Source: Ascaris suum (lineage: Eukaryota; Nematoda; Chromadorea; Rhabditida; Ascarididae). From it: a DNA stretch of 64,000 nucleotides. The notes under the pieces were generated by a model that was not told where the DNA came from, made no database searches, and saw only the letters and a list, made by a program, of their open reading frames with translations. This document shows, piece by piece, positions 1 through 28,442 of this stretch; the first letter of the stretch is position 1; every line of letters begins with the position of its first letter. Both the position numbers and the translations under genes were made by a program. Location of the stretch: assembly GCA_013433145.1 (NCBI GenBank), contig CM024170.1, positions 4,793,459-4,857,458 on the forward strand, in the 5' to 3' direction.

Positions 1-3000
1 GACATGGCTGCCGATTATCTACCACTTGAGGTATCGGGTACGTTCTGTGGAGGTCATGCTATTCCAAAGGGAAGCACTGAGGAACGGCAAACAAAGATGA
101 TAATCGATGAGATGATTCCTGCAATCGTGGCCGAGAAGAACGACGGACGTTTCGCCTCAATAGAGAATATCGATGTATTCTGCGAGAAGGGCAATTTTGA
201 AGTCGAATCGAGGTGACTGAAAAAATTCGTAATAAACCACTGCACAAACTTGAATGAAACTAGTAACTCTGCTGCTTAAAAATTTTTTGAACAGCATCTT
301 TCTCTCACGAGGCAGAACTATCGCCGCCCAGTATGACATAAAGACGATGCAGACGAGCCTACACCATGAGCCCCTACGATTCCCCAGCATCCTTTGGTCG
401 ATTTTCGCAGAGGTAATCCTTGCTAAAGTCAAAGCTGTGATGCGACCAGTCAAGAAAAGATAGCCCCAAAGTGCTAATAAAAGCAGTAGTTGAAAATAGA
501 AATGGTTGTATTGGGTCTGAATTTTTTGGCAGAGATGTTTAATTTCAGAAAAAGATTGAATAGGACTATGATAGTAGCAGACTGTGAAAGAATGAATAGC
601 TCTAACAGCAGTTTTGCGATGTAATGCAGGAAGGTTGCAGCAAACGCATCCTGGAAGCGGGTAAGAAAGCAGGTCTATCCGTCAACTTCCACGCCGAAGA
701 GCTAAACCGAACTGGTGGTGCGGAAATGGGAGCTGCGATAAAGGTGGGTGATGGTACGCAGACAAAATTCAGTGGTTTCAGCGGTATCTTTTGAGTTCAT
801 ATCGATGTTAAATTCATATACTTTCTCAGTAGAATCATTTTTTCGAAAAGTGCAGTTTGGATTACCTACTACGATGTGGAAAAGTGTTCGGGGAAACAAC
901 CACACAGCGACTCCTTTTTCCCGTATAGCTCAATGTTTTTCGCCTATGTGTTTTTCTGTGCTTCGTTATATTGCGCTCTTCTCTCTGCTGCTTATGCTGA
1001 CAATCCCATTTGCTATTGTGTGCGTTGGGGATAGTTCTACCACAACTGACCGAATATTTTGGTGAGGTTTCGGTAGATCGTTGAGATCATCACAGTTGTG
1101 GGGATCAGATAGCTAAGACATAGGGAAAAGTTGTGGGCGCAGTGGACTTTCGCAGAACACTTTGGTTCGGCAAAGAAATACGGTTGGGCAGTAAGCTAGG
1201 CGTTACGAAAACTTCCTCGGCTCCCTAATTTCCTTCGCGGAAAGTTGTTTGTGTTTGCTGAGCGTTGGAGTATTCAAGCTCCCAAAAGGTGCTTTTGTTA
1301 TGAATGCTACTGCAAAATTAGGCCGCAAAAAAAGAGATTGTGACACTAAAGTGGTGCATTCGTCTATTCAAGGCCATTTTTTCCACTACATTGTTGCATT
1401 CACTAGTGAGGCGAGTTTCTCTCAGAAATTGGCGTTTGGGCTGGTTGTGGTCAAAACAGGTTCATGATGGCAAGGATCTTACTACATTAAAGGGTAAAGT
1501 CCCATGGAAATATATTCTTAGTCACTGTAAAAGATTTAATGCCACCTGCTTAGGAAAATGCGACGAAATGCTCGCAATTGTATGAATTTTGGAAAAACTC
1601 CGGTTAGCAAAGTGGCCTTCCAAAATCGCACGCCATTTTCGTCAAGTAAGGCACGTACAGATGCAAGGAATGTGACAAGTTCGGAAAGTGGCTGAATTTG
1701 AGTTCGCATGTGAAAATTCAAGAAATTGCTCAGTTGGCACTTAGCATCGCATCTAATGAGCGAGATAAATGACTGCAGCGATTACCGTTATTAACAGCGG
1801 TGAGAGTAAAAACTGCAGTAGAAAGATTTATCGCCTTCATTTTTCAAACAGAAAAATCCTACAGAAAATGCAAAAGAAAATAAATCATATAGAAAAGTAC
1901 AAGAGGAAAATCAAGCAGAAAAGCATTTTCGTGTTATGCAATTACCGAAAATTATTTATTACATCGTATATGGCTTCAGCCGAAAGATCGTATCATATTG
2001 TACCCGTCATTCATAAAAGTTGCCGATCGAAGAGGAAAGCAGCAGTGCGAACTGATCAATAAACCATTGAAATGTTTTAAAAAGTCGGTGTTTCTCATCG
2101 GTGCAACTTATAGGCACACTGTACGATCAATTTCATCTGTCCGTTGCATTTCAATAACTTGCCGAAAATTTTGCATTATATGTCCGAAAATTGTTAACAA
2201 TGCGATTCATTTCGTTGATGGTTGCACTGCGAAGATAGGTTACTTTACTCGTTGTGTAGGTGATTTGTGACGTGATTAGAATAAATTCACGATGCTTATT
2301 TGTGTATCATTTATGATTACTCGAAAACTGTCTGTTTATCTTAACATTCGATGTGCCGTTTCATAATATTGCACATATTACCTGTAAAACAAATTATATT
2401 GTCTAATAACACTATCAAAGAAATGTAAATTACAGTTACCCGAAGTACTGATATGCATTTAAATCATTAATTTCATTGTCGATATTCGTTGTGATAAGAG
2501 TAATCGAAGGATTTTGCTAGCGCAGATCTTCTACTATACAAAAAAGATTTCAACAATATCTTTCATTAGAGGAAATACATCGTGAAAAATTGAAAAATGT
2601 TAAAGAGTTTATGCAAATGCGATGTTTTTAACTTGAAGGCAAAAGCAATGAGTCATTTGGAGCAAATCAGCGACGAGGGCATTGCTGCAATGGCTGCATC
2701 GGGAAGTGTTGCTGTGCTTTTGCCCACGACGGCATTCATGCTGCGTCTTAAACCACCTCCAGCTAGGAAACTGATCGATGATGGTGTTATTGGTATGATT
2801 TCCTTGAGAATTTCAATAACGCATATCGGAGTCATTGACTCCTGATAAACTCCCTTATCAGACATTATTTCGTCACAATCAAACTTTCCGATCTTCAACT
2901 CACACATTTTTTTTCTTTCGAAACAAGTAACAGTGGCCAAAGCTGATAGCTAGCAATAAACGCAACTAGAATCACACATAAATGTGTCTGTTGCCATCAC

Positions 3001-4539
3001 CATTTTTTGAAAAGTTTTTGCTGCTCATTATTTTGATTCAGAAGAATTCACTCACCTATTTGGCGAGCTGTCACAGGTCATTTCTTAGCTCACAAATATT
3101 AAAGACTGAGAGGAAGCATTACTTACCGTAGCTCAAGATCAGCCTTGGCGACCGGCTGGTTTGACTGGAAAACACGTCTAACGCGCAGTAAAAATGAACT
3201 TTTGGCAAAAAATTCCAACCTTTTCTTACGCTTTTTCGTTACTCCCATTTTTTTTCATTAAAAACCATAGCTCTTTCACCTTTCAGCTTTATGTCTTACT
3301 GTTTTGTTACCTGATTGCAACTCATTACCTCGAGATCAGTAAATTTTCGATTTCCGATTTGCTGTCTACTTCATAATCAGAGAGGGGTGGGAGAGGGTGG
3401 CGGATGGAAAGTGATGACGGCGATCACCGTTGTGTGGCTGGAATAGAAATCGAGAGATTCAGATAATTCAATCAAGAGACGATATTTGAGCCCTATAGAT
3501 TGCAAACAATCGAGGTAAAATCTGAAAGATTGCAACAAGGAGTCGTAGACGTTGTCCTTAGTGAATACTTCTTTAACTGCTTTTGTTGAAATGAAGTTTA
3601 CTACAGCTATATTTCGAACTGTAATAATGCGTAAAATGTTGTGCTGCTTCCAACTTTTACTGCAAGTATTTTGATGCAAAACATTTTATTGTAAATGTGA
3701 TACATTTCAGCTGATTGCATTTATTATAATCTACTGTAATCACTGGAAGGGTGCTGTAATCTATGAATGTTTTGGCTCATTATGGAGTTAAATCATTTCA
3801 GTAGCGTTGGGTTCTGATTTCAACCCGAATGCATATTGTCTAGCAATGCCAATGGTGATGCATCTTGCATGTGTGCAGATGCATATGTCGATGAGTGAAG
3901 CACTAGTTGCTTCTACCATTAATGCTGCGCATTCGTTGGCTAGAGGCAAAACACATGGTGCTATCTGCAAAGGCCGAAATGCTGATATTATTATTGTTGG
4001 TGAGTTCTAGTTTGCAACCGATTTCAGTGCAACAATCAATAAAAAGGCGTTTTCTTCGTGAGTAAACGAACCTATCAAAAACCACTTTATGTATCACTCA
4101 ACATCACATTCCATTAAACCACTTTGAGCATCAATCGTCAATTCTGCTATAAATGCTTACAAAAGAAACAGCAAGAGAAGCTGAAAAGGAAGGCACTTCA
4201 TGTTTTTTTGTTATTTAATAGTCGTCTCTTTCTAAATGGTGATTGAATTATCAATGGCTCAATGTGCTGATTACTTTTGCACGAGAAGAAATAATTCATA
4301 GACGTTATATCCCCAGAATTTAAACACAACACTAAGAAGCTGATCGACGATAAATTCAACGCGTTCATTTAGGGCTTCATTTATTTTTGCCTCTCTCATT
4401 TCTAACGTTTCAAGAGAAAAATGAAAAGTTTTCAGACGCGCCACGATGGGAACATCTCATCTATCAATTTGGATGTCATAACGCCATAATCAAACATGTT
4501 ATCAAGAATGGTAATCTCGTTTATACGAAACCTACGTGA
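1..4539 (+). CDS. amdhd1: Imidazolonepropionase (AMDHD1/HutI family), 3' part of gene
   Basis: Amidohydrolase that hydrolyses 4-imidazolone-5-propanoate to N-formimino-L-glutamate, the third step of histidine degradation, in the cytosol. Five exons are readable: 1-212, 641-743, 2639-2792, 3802-3999 and 4436-4539 (stop TGA 4537-4539). They join in frame to 256 residues. Exon junction phases agree at every splice. Visible family landmarks are SGTFCGGHAIPKG (conserved His), NIDVFCEKG, SVNFHAEEL (metal His and catalytic Glu), KAMSHLEQISDEG, VLLPTTAFMLRL and VALGSDFNPNAYC (metal Asp). The C-terminal stretch WEHLIYQFG is typical of the family. The human enzyme is about 426 residues, so some 170 N-terminal residues, including the metal-binding HxH, lie left of base 1. 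The acceptor at 641 is chosen over 630 because only it keeps the frame and gives ES-SKRILEAGKKAG. The second intron (744-2638) and third intron (2793-3801) hold no other recognisable gene. The gene appears intact. Confidence 0.95.
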
Positions 4540-4722
4540 TCAGATGCTCACGTATCCTAAGTGAGGCGAACAGAACATGGGGCAAAATTCAACGTTTTCT
4601 AAGCCGATTTTCTCTCAGAAGAGAGTTATTGCTCGGAAATTTCACTGTTCGCTAATGGATTTCTCTTCCATCATACCATTCTATGTGTTCACAGATTATT
4701 TCATTGTATACTTTCGAAATAC

Positions 4723-4728
4723 AATAAA
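4723..4728 (+). terminator. Poly(A) signal AATAAA for the imidazolonepropionase gene
   Basis: A canonical AATAAA hexamer lies 184 bases after the TGA stop of the imidazolonepropionase gene, on the same strand, and is the first such hexamer downstream. Its use is inferred from position only. Confidence 0.55.
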
Positions 4729-4740
4729 ACTCACTTAAGT

Positions 4741-5382
4741 TCACTCATTTATAAATATCTCCGGTGAAATCTTCCTTTTCATCTCGCTGGAATTCAGTTT
4801 CGTCCACTTTCTTGTTGACGCACCACTCCCCAGGAGAAGATCCTTACGCAGGCACTCTCTATGTTTTATAAAGGCGGTGATTGGAAAAGAACTTTCTGAG
4901 ACGTGTGGACATCCTCCTCCGTCGGTGGGATCCGTCCAACCATCGCCTTCAATTGCTGAACCATAGGTTTCAGCGCAGCCTTCAAACATCGAGCCATTTC
5001 TCAGTGAATAGGCTGCGCAGAAACCGAAGACTGCAGGTTCGTGTCCTGCCATGATCACCACACTGTCACCACAGCTCGCGACAAATTTGGGATTAGGTTA
5101 GGGAGGCGGGGAAGGGGGCTCGCAGCACGATACTCCCAGCTACAAAACTGCCTAAGACACGGCTCAAAGAGCTTAGTTACATCACGAAGGAATCACAACA
5201 GTGGAAGGAGAGAGAGAATCTACCCACAACATTGAGGATCTAGTCACAACACTGTGGCAATTCAATATTCTCTTTTCAATCTCCAGAGAAAATCTTCTTT
5301 TTCGCTTCGTTGGAATTTTGTTTTGCTTTTTCGGTGTTGACGCAACAGCCTTGTTGATGTTTAGAGGTCGCAGTTTGGACAT
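4741..5382 (-). repeat. Pair of diverged direct repeats with related basic peptide frames
   Basis: Bases about 4757-4826 and 5279-5350 align with roughly 70% identity by eye, in the same orientation. Read on the minus strand both stay open and give related peptides: GASTRKWTKLNSSEMKRKIS in the left copy and VASTPKKQNKIPTKRKRRFS in the right copy, each followed by xEIx. The right copy starts at an ATG (5382) and runs 66 codons to a stop at 5182. Its KRKRRFSLEI run resembles a nuclear localisation signal. I do not recognise a family. It could be a degenerate transposon-derived repeat or remnants of a duplicated exon; neither copy has convincing splice sites assigned. Confidence 0.35.
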
Positions 5383-7823
5383 GCTGCAAATACTTTCCAG
5401 TTGTAGAATTGATTAACTGCACTATTTAGATAGTTCAAACTCGATATATAGAAACTTTCATGTCAAACTGCTATACTTTTGAAGGCAATACCAAGTGTTA
5501 TTTGTCCTTAAGACTCTCCTTATGTCGGACAGAAAAAGGTGAGTAACTCTTTTTTTGGTAGGGAGGAAGCAGACGCTGATCCGTCTGTAATAATTTTTCA
5601 TTCACTTGCTGTCTGGGATTGTTGATGAATTTTTCCCATTGAGTAACGGTCATTCACCACAGCAACAGCATTTGACATTTACCTAGTAACTTTCCGAAAG
5701 CCTGTGAAGGATTCCATAAACTGGACTGGCATCACAGTAACGAAGGAGGTAACAATTGAACGCTCATATTTAGCGGTTCTGTTAACTCTCTTTATACTTT
5801 ATATATAAAATTTTACAATGTCACACGAAATAAACAAGACTGCATTATACCTCAAATAGGATGTCTTTTTCAACAATAACTTCAACCTGTGCTAAGCTGT
5901 ATTTCCGATTGTCGATTTCCGACATCAAGAGATAAAAGTGCACGATAGACACTCACAAATAAAGGTGCGCATACTGCATACGGCCGGCTGCTTTTTACTT
6001 GCAAATTTGGAACATTATATAAATAGCTACGCTTGCACTGCTGCGGAATGCCGGAAAAGATACCAACGGCAATATTGGCGTTTGGTCTGTTTCAAGCAGT
6101 TATCACCGAGCTTTTGTGATTCACAAGTTGACATAAACTAGACAAACGGGCAGATACCTACATATATGCACACAGGTGTCAATATTTCATGAAAAATTTT
6201 CTAAGGAAATGTTCGTAAGTTACTCACTAGCTGTTTGGAAATATTACGCTATCTTTTCGCTAGCGAGCTTTAGACGCTTATCGAATAAAAATTCCACCTC
6301 TCAGATAGAAAGAATATTCAACTGCAAAACTTTCATTGTATCAGTCGATATGATAGTTTCAAACACAATTTCAAACCTTTTGAATGTATTTGAATCAAAT
6401 TTTGGTTCATTTTAATTCGCATAATGGTGTTATTAAAATGTTCAATGCAGCAATGTTCATATTTTTGATGGCAGCTTTTGCCTTTACCTCATCTTTTTAT
6501 ATCTTTTATACTACCTTTGACATCTGTGGTCCCTTGGAAGTTTTCAAAAGGGAAGGCGAGGAGAATAGAAGAGGAGAAATGGAAGCAGAAATACATTTCT
6601 CTATATCATCTTGGCGTTGCAGTCTTTAACCCGTTCAACCAAATCAATGATGGCATTTGTGCCATACAACTCAACCGGCCTTACCAGCCCTCATATTTCT
6701 ATCGCACTCCTTTCCAATTTGTTGTTGAGAACTCGCCAGCTTCAGCTCAGCGCTATTAAGATTGGCTAAAATCGAATAAAGCTCTTCCGATCTGAGGTTT
6801 TTCTTCCTAAATAAACGAAGAATATGGTGATCGGTCATATTAGACCTCTTTGAGAGACATTTAAGCTGATACCCGCATTAAAAGAGTGGATCGCCGATGG
6901 GCGGGAGCATAATGAGGGTTGCTGCACCTCTGAAAGTTCCCGACTTATAAAGTTCGTCAAAAAGCACCTGGTCATGAGTTTCCACACAATACGTAACATT
7001 TCGAAGTCAGTACTTTTATCTCCATTCACCGCGGTCCACGAGTTATATGCTCCATGTGGCATCTAGTAGTCATTTCGAAGTTCGTCCATGGCGCAACATG
7101 CACAACACCCAATTCCCTTTTCCCCCACTTATCACTAATTTTTTTTTAAATTTTGTTCTGCCTTCTCTCCAATTTCTAATCTTTACTCTCGTTGCTGGTG
7201 GCGAACCAGGCTTGCAAACGTTTAGTCAGTGTCGTGGAGTCGTGCAACTTGACCAGAACCATTCGAAAGAACGCGTTTCACGTAATTTTCACCTTGCAGA
7301 AGAATTTGATTTGCTTATTCAAAACTTCCGTTTGAATCGAAATGCATTCGTTCAAACACGGCTTTTGCAAAGGTGCAGGAGGAGCATGAGGAGAGTGACG
7401 CGAGAAGGATGTGAGGGAGGACCCACAGAACTAACATCTCACCGTACTGTATTCGAATCTGTTCTTCACTTATTACTCGAAGGATATCCATGAAAATACT
7501 ATGAGCATTTAAAAGAAAGGGAAACAACCCACTCTTACAACGAAAAATAAGGCAGACGAGTCTCGTAATGGTGTTGCCAACGGGATTCAAATCTCTAAAA
7601 ACTATTAGATAAAATGAGAAAAAAAACACCGCGATGAATGTTTTGTTATGTCACTGTGGAAAAACACTCAAAAGACGTCAGTATAGAGCTCCTTAGACGA
7701 ATTCGTATATGGAGAGTTTTCAGTAATCGTAATGCTTATCTTGCAGCGAGACATTGATGTTTACATAGATCGTATCAAATATTAGAGTCCGAATGAATCG
7801 ATTTTGTTATCAGTGTGGCAGCA

Positions 7824-23184
<15,361 letters not shown>

Positions 23185-26100
23185 GACAATAGCTATCCCG
23201 CAAGATTTGAACATTTAGTGAAAGAAGCCATCGGTAGGGGCATTGTTAATTCGGCCTTTAAGTACCTGTATCGTTTTAATTGTTACATGAATATGCTCAC
23301 AACTCTCGGCTAATGCGTTTCTATACTTCTGCACCCTATAGGCATGGCATTGTTATATCCTGCTCTCTGTGTATTAGGAGTTGTGTGCGACTATTTATGC
23401 CCCGTTAAATCAATCCTTATCGATTTTTGTTATTTTTGAACAATTGAGCAGGGGAAGTTCAGACACTCGACTTTCGTATTTATCGAACTGCGTTAAAATG
23501 TAAGCATTTATGGATGATGCTGGAAGAAAGACCCTGAGGAGTTTTTTTGAGGCAACAGTCAACTTGAACGGTCAACCCTTTTGGGAATTTTGATATGTCA
23601 CCAGCATGGACACTTCTGAACGAGCAGCAAGCATCAAGTTTAACAAAGAAAGGCATTATTCTAACACGTTTCCTTGTTGTCTAATACATAGAAAAAATGA
23701 CAGATAAAAAGAAGCGTGCATTACAACACTCTATTTGTCTCTTAGGCTCAACACCTGCCATGAGCGTCAACTCGTGTTCCGTTCGCTTTGTTTGCCAAGG
23801 AACTTGTTGTGCGCTTGTTTAAAATTTTTGTCTCATGTTGCTGATTTCCTGCAGTCATGTCACCTCGAATAATACCCCCAAAGGCTGGTACTTCCCTAAG
23901 AATTTTGATGAATTTCATTGAAAAGGGGCTTTTTCTCGGAAAGTTCAGCCAACTGCAACAGCATGTTTTCAGATGCTTGAGAAAAAATCGTTTTTCACAT
24001 TTCATAACAGAAAAAACAAGGATTGGTTAAAGAGCAAGGTCCTTTAAGGCGTGGATATTTGCTTCCAGGTCTTGAAGGGAGTAGAGGGGACTGTTCCAGA
24101 GGAAGGCTTACTGAAGATCGGATGTCATTCGCTGCAATAAGGAAGCATGAAATGAAATAAATTTTTTCTCTGTTGTTCGTATTGCGGAATTCTTTTCGGC
24201 GGAAATATGCATATGCAGCATAAAATTCTATAATACTCCATTCAGTGCTTACATATGTATATTCGGCAGCCATCAACATTGCTGTAATGCTGGCACCATA
24301 CAATACGGTACCATCCGCAACGACGATATCCGATATGCTCCACATCTCACTTTTCAAACGTGAACCAACCGCTGATGTCGGATCTTTCCCTACCCGACAA
24401 CAAGCAACTTTCCGCTGCCCACACCTATCAGTTTCACTCAAAAATGGGAAAATAACAATGAACTTATATGTGTCTGTTCAAGAGAGCGAAATAATAACTT
24501 AGGCTGGATATCTCGCTATAAAATGAACTTCATCATAGAAAAATCTTCAATGTTAGCATAGTTAGGTGGTAGTTTCTACGCACAATAACCTTCACTCCCA
24601 AACATTTCACTCTTCGTATGTCTCTGCGGAAGTCAAAAATGTTACGAGTCACGCTTTAGAACAGTGCAGTTGTTGAGTACGAAAACTTTGTGAAAATCCC
24701 TAGAAATTCTTTATTGACGACTGATGAAGGAACTTTACACAAAAGAAATAAATTGAAGATTTATGGATGGATGAGTAGCAAAGGAATTTATAGCTTAAGG
24801 TGGATTGCTCCGTATTGCATTCATAAGATAGCAGCTGTGCGTTCTAAGCTCATCCACTCTTTGCAACAGTCGTTGTGAGGCCGAAATTATTCAGCAGATT
24901 TTATGCACGAATCTCATCTCGATAGTGCCAAACGATGCAACGTTCTATTCAATCAGTGCAGATATGGGTGCAGTAGTGCAACGATTACGTTAATCACTAT
25001 GAGACCACCTGGCATGTTAAAAATCAAGGAGTGAAGAAATGTGCTTATATAAGCGAATTTATTCTATCACAGAAGTTGAATTTTTTCGTAATAAAGAAAT
25101 CAGCTCTTTCCGAATCAGCAACTCAACGCGATTTATTTCAAAAATTCGCCGATCCTCGAATCACATTAGTAAGACTATCACTAACATGATACTCATTTCT
25201 TTCAACTTCTTTTTCAACACAATTCAGTTTCTAATTATAGAAAAAGGCCTTATATCATGAGTCGTGTTAATTCATTCGCCTAGAATCCATACATCAAAAT
25301 GCAAATAGAAATGCTGCAAAAGACCTCGACGGTACTACATGGAGGAGGAAGCAGGAGTAGTGACAAGAGAGGATGAAACAGGAGAGACTTTTTAATCAGC
25401 TAGCACATGAATAGGCAACCCGTTGCTTTTCGAGAACGCACCACCCCATCAGTTTTTATCACATGCCACACACTCATGTCGAAATATCTTCCTTCTTACT
25501 TATGAACCTTAACAGTAAACTGGAAAGTGAACAACGCAAAGCGCTATAGGTCATTTCATAACACATTGCAATTCGTTTGGCACGATATTCTCTTCAATAT
25601 TAAGCGCTGCAAGAGGTAACCTTTATGCGGCCACTATCATGAATTTTTCCATTCTCCAGCTTCACTTTCACTGCAGCTATGTACGCCGTCCGAGGCACAA
25701 AAGTGTGCAAAACGTTTCATCTGCTAGTTCCTAGCTCATAACGACTGCACGGGGGCGATGCAAAGGCTGTGATAAAGTGGGACTGATGTGAGCCAGCCTG
25801 GCTTCACGTGAACATTTCGTCATTTTTCTCACTGGGCCAGCAGACTGCGCCAAGATCCGAACAAGTTGGAAAGTGAATCAGAGGAGTTGGAACGATAGGC
25901 GCTTTTTCAGTCACAGTGATTGGATCATTGCATAAATCACTAGCAAGTTGTAAAATATGCACAATACTGCAACAATGTTTTAATTGATTCCATCGTGTTT
26001 GAATAAATTTTAAGAGAATGTTTTGCTTTCATGTGCTCTCGCAATTTAGCTTTGCAAAACGAGAAGATTGGAATTTGACTCAAATTTGCATATTAGGACG

Positions 26101-28442
26101 ACGCCGTGTCTGCATAAATGTATTTGTTTGTGCTTGTATGTCTCTGTGTCTGTTTTTGCCTATCCAGTGGGTTCAACCGACGAACCACTGAAGCAAGAAT
26201 AAGGAAATAAAGTAATTATGGTATTCATTATACGATGACTTCTTATGCAGTGCTCCAAATTGATGCATCAGGTTCGAAGGAAATCGTGGGCATATAAAGG
26301 TCCCAACAAGCTGCATTTCAGCGTTTCTCGAGACGAAGCAGCCGGAAAAATGCATGCGCAAACAAAGCTCGGCATTATTGCGCTTTGCAAATGCAAATTC
26401 GCGAATGCGGGTCAAAATAAAGTTATGGGTGCTCAAAAACTTCCTTCTGTGCAGCCCAGTGCACAGATCTTCAGTTAAATGCCCTTGGGTGGAACCTGAA
26501 TGACTACAGAAAAAAGTCATGTCATCCAAAGCATCAACAATGAGACAGATAGCGTTTAAGCTATTTATTACGTTCAACGTCGCCTTGAGATTAATTACGT
26601 TCAACGCTGCGACTTCAGCACTTTGCAAGTTGAATTTGTCGGACGAATTGACGGACAGACACACGCATGCACACAGACACGCAGACGCGGCATTTTCATA
26701 GTGAGACTTTTGGAAAAACCTACGGGGGGCATAAAAAATTATACTTTCTCAACTCACTGGACTGCAGTAAGTTATTCTATCGCATAAGAGAGGAAAAAAT
26801 ACTGCGGAATATCAATAGCAACCAGAGAATCAACAATATAAAAGGTTAAATAAAGAAATTTTTACAGCACTATTGCGCTCCTTCTCGCTCCAATATTAAT
26901 TGTGCGAATTTCGGAGCCGCAATTTTTCTTTCCCCTCCAGTTTGAGAGTGGCGAATATTGAAGAATTTCTTAAAAATACGCATGCCTTAATGATAAAATT
27001 TCGCCAAATCGCATAAAAAAGTGCAACAAATATGGAAATATTTAGCAAATTAAACTTTTCTCTCTCTAACAAAGCAACGCTCCATTTCTTTCGCTTGAAA
27101 TCCTCATTGAGACAGTATGAAAGCAAAGAAAGATGCGCACAATTTAGAGATTCTAAGAAGTTCATTCTCGATCTCTTTCTAATTGTAATCAGACAAAAGA
27201 AATAATAGCAATGAGGAAATCCACAAAAGTTGCTCTGATTGGCACTGCGTCGAAAATCATCCGATGCAAATGAATGACTGCAGATCAGTAAGTCTTTCGT
27301 AGATTTCAGGAATTCAAAATGCCGAATTGCAGCCGATTATGGAAGGTGTGGAGGGAAGGACCACTAACGATCTCATTGACGAATCAGTTTAGCACTAAAA
27401 ATGCATAAAAATTTGTTTTTAGCATATTTCATCACAGTATGATGAACAGTAATTCTCAGCTTATGAAATTCTCAGAGCAGAAAAATATACCTATGATTAA
27501 AAGCAGATGCAAAAAAACCTACAGAGGAAGAGCAATCGCGGTTCTAACTTCAACTTTCAACTTCTCCGCCTGGGAATTTTTTACAAGTTTTTTAAAGAAA
27601 TCATCTAATTCCCCTCCAATTTATCACGATCTTTGTTAAATTCTTAAAACTTTGCAGTATTAGTGCCTAGTTTATTTTAGATTATACCATACCACTGATT
27701 CAACACTTTAACGGCTATCCAATGTGCCGCCTAAAATTCCCTAATAGTAGGTTTTACGGATGTGGAGCACAGTTTCTGTACTTTCAGAGAGTAAAATATG
27801 CGACTATTAATCGAATTGCCATCATCGATGTGTTGGACTGCTTGAAGCAAAAACCCATTTAAGCTACTCTCAGGCGCTTTGATAATTAGTGACTCAGCGA
27901 TTGAAATGGTTCTGCTGGAGGATTCATTCTTCATCCTCCCACTACATCACAAAAAATGGCAATAGATGGCAGATCAGGTTAATTAGGCAATAAGCAGGTA
28001 GTTTTATAGGATGCATATAGCAAATGACCTCATCAAACGCCATGCTTCAAGTGCGATGAAACACTGATGAAAAGAAAGGTTCATTGTTTAGTGTTTTAAT
28101 ATTCTAACGATATTTTGCGCTGTAATCTTTTCTCTCGATCTAATTTTGCTTTCAGAGCTTTCAGAATTATTACAGAAGAAAGTGCTTATGAGCATCACGC
28201 GTTATCTGATAGGTTCGTTCAGCACCGGAGAGCTCCAGCAAAGCTCCACTTTCAATTCAATTCATATGGTACCTTATAGTAAAAGCTATGGTGATGCACT
28301 AATGTCGACTCCCCAGCTTCATTCTTATCTCTACTACATCACTGTCATTTCGCACCTCCCTCAGATTAATCCTAGATGAAATGACTTTCTCAGTGGAGGA
28401 AATTTCACATCAGAAATGTAAATATTGCAACACACATACCTC
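23185..28442. other. Intergenic region between NRF gene and small membrane-protein gene
   Basis: Mostly A+T-rich sequence without convincing exons. Two minus-strand stretches look weakly coding: 24253-24345 (listed separately) and 23748-23952. The latter is a 68-codon terminal frame after the acceptor TGTTGCAG, containing REVPAFGGIIRGDMTAG, but their splice phases do not match each other. The longer minus-strand frame at 26173-26664 is probably chance. No strong poly(A) hexamer follows the NRF stop closely; the first AATAAA I noticed is near 24156. Confidence 0.4.
24253..24345 (-). CDS. Candidate exon of unidentified minus-strand gene
   Basis: From the ATG at 24345 a 31-codon frame reads MWSISDIVVADGTVLYGASI and continues to AAEYTY. 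It ends exactly at a good donor, GTAAGC. The frame also stays open upstream through VGKDPTSAVGSRLK, so it could equally be an internal exon. I found no phase-compatible partner exon and recognise no family, so this may be fortuitous. Confidence 0.2.

Larger units (their letters stand above)
4540..7823. other. Intergenic region between imidazolonepropionase and NRF/acyltransferase genes
   Basis: Apart from the poly(A) signal and the diverged repeat pair, I see no convincing exon. The open frames here are short, A+T-rich in composition and lack paired splice signals. An acceptor-like TCTTGCAG ends at 7746, 78 bases upstream of the NRF-protein ATG. It could be a 5'UTR intron acceptor or a spliced-leader trans-splice site. 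Confidence 0.5.

Noticed and set aside
630..743. Alternative acceptor at 629/630 for imidazolonepropionase exon 2
   Set aside because: It shifts the frame relative to exon 1; the acceptor before 641 keeps phase and gives the expected family sequence.
7047..7493. 148-codon plus-strand frame upstream of the NRF gene
   Set aside because: Starts at a non-ATG codon, low-information composition and no splice support.
26173..26664. 163-codon minus-strand frame
   Set aside because: No motif, no splice context, unremarkable composition; probably chance.
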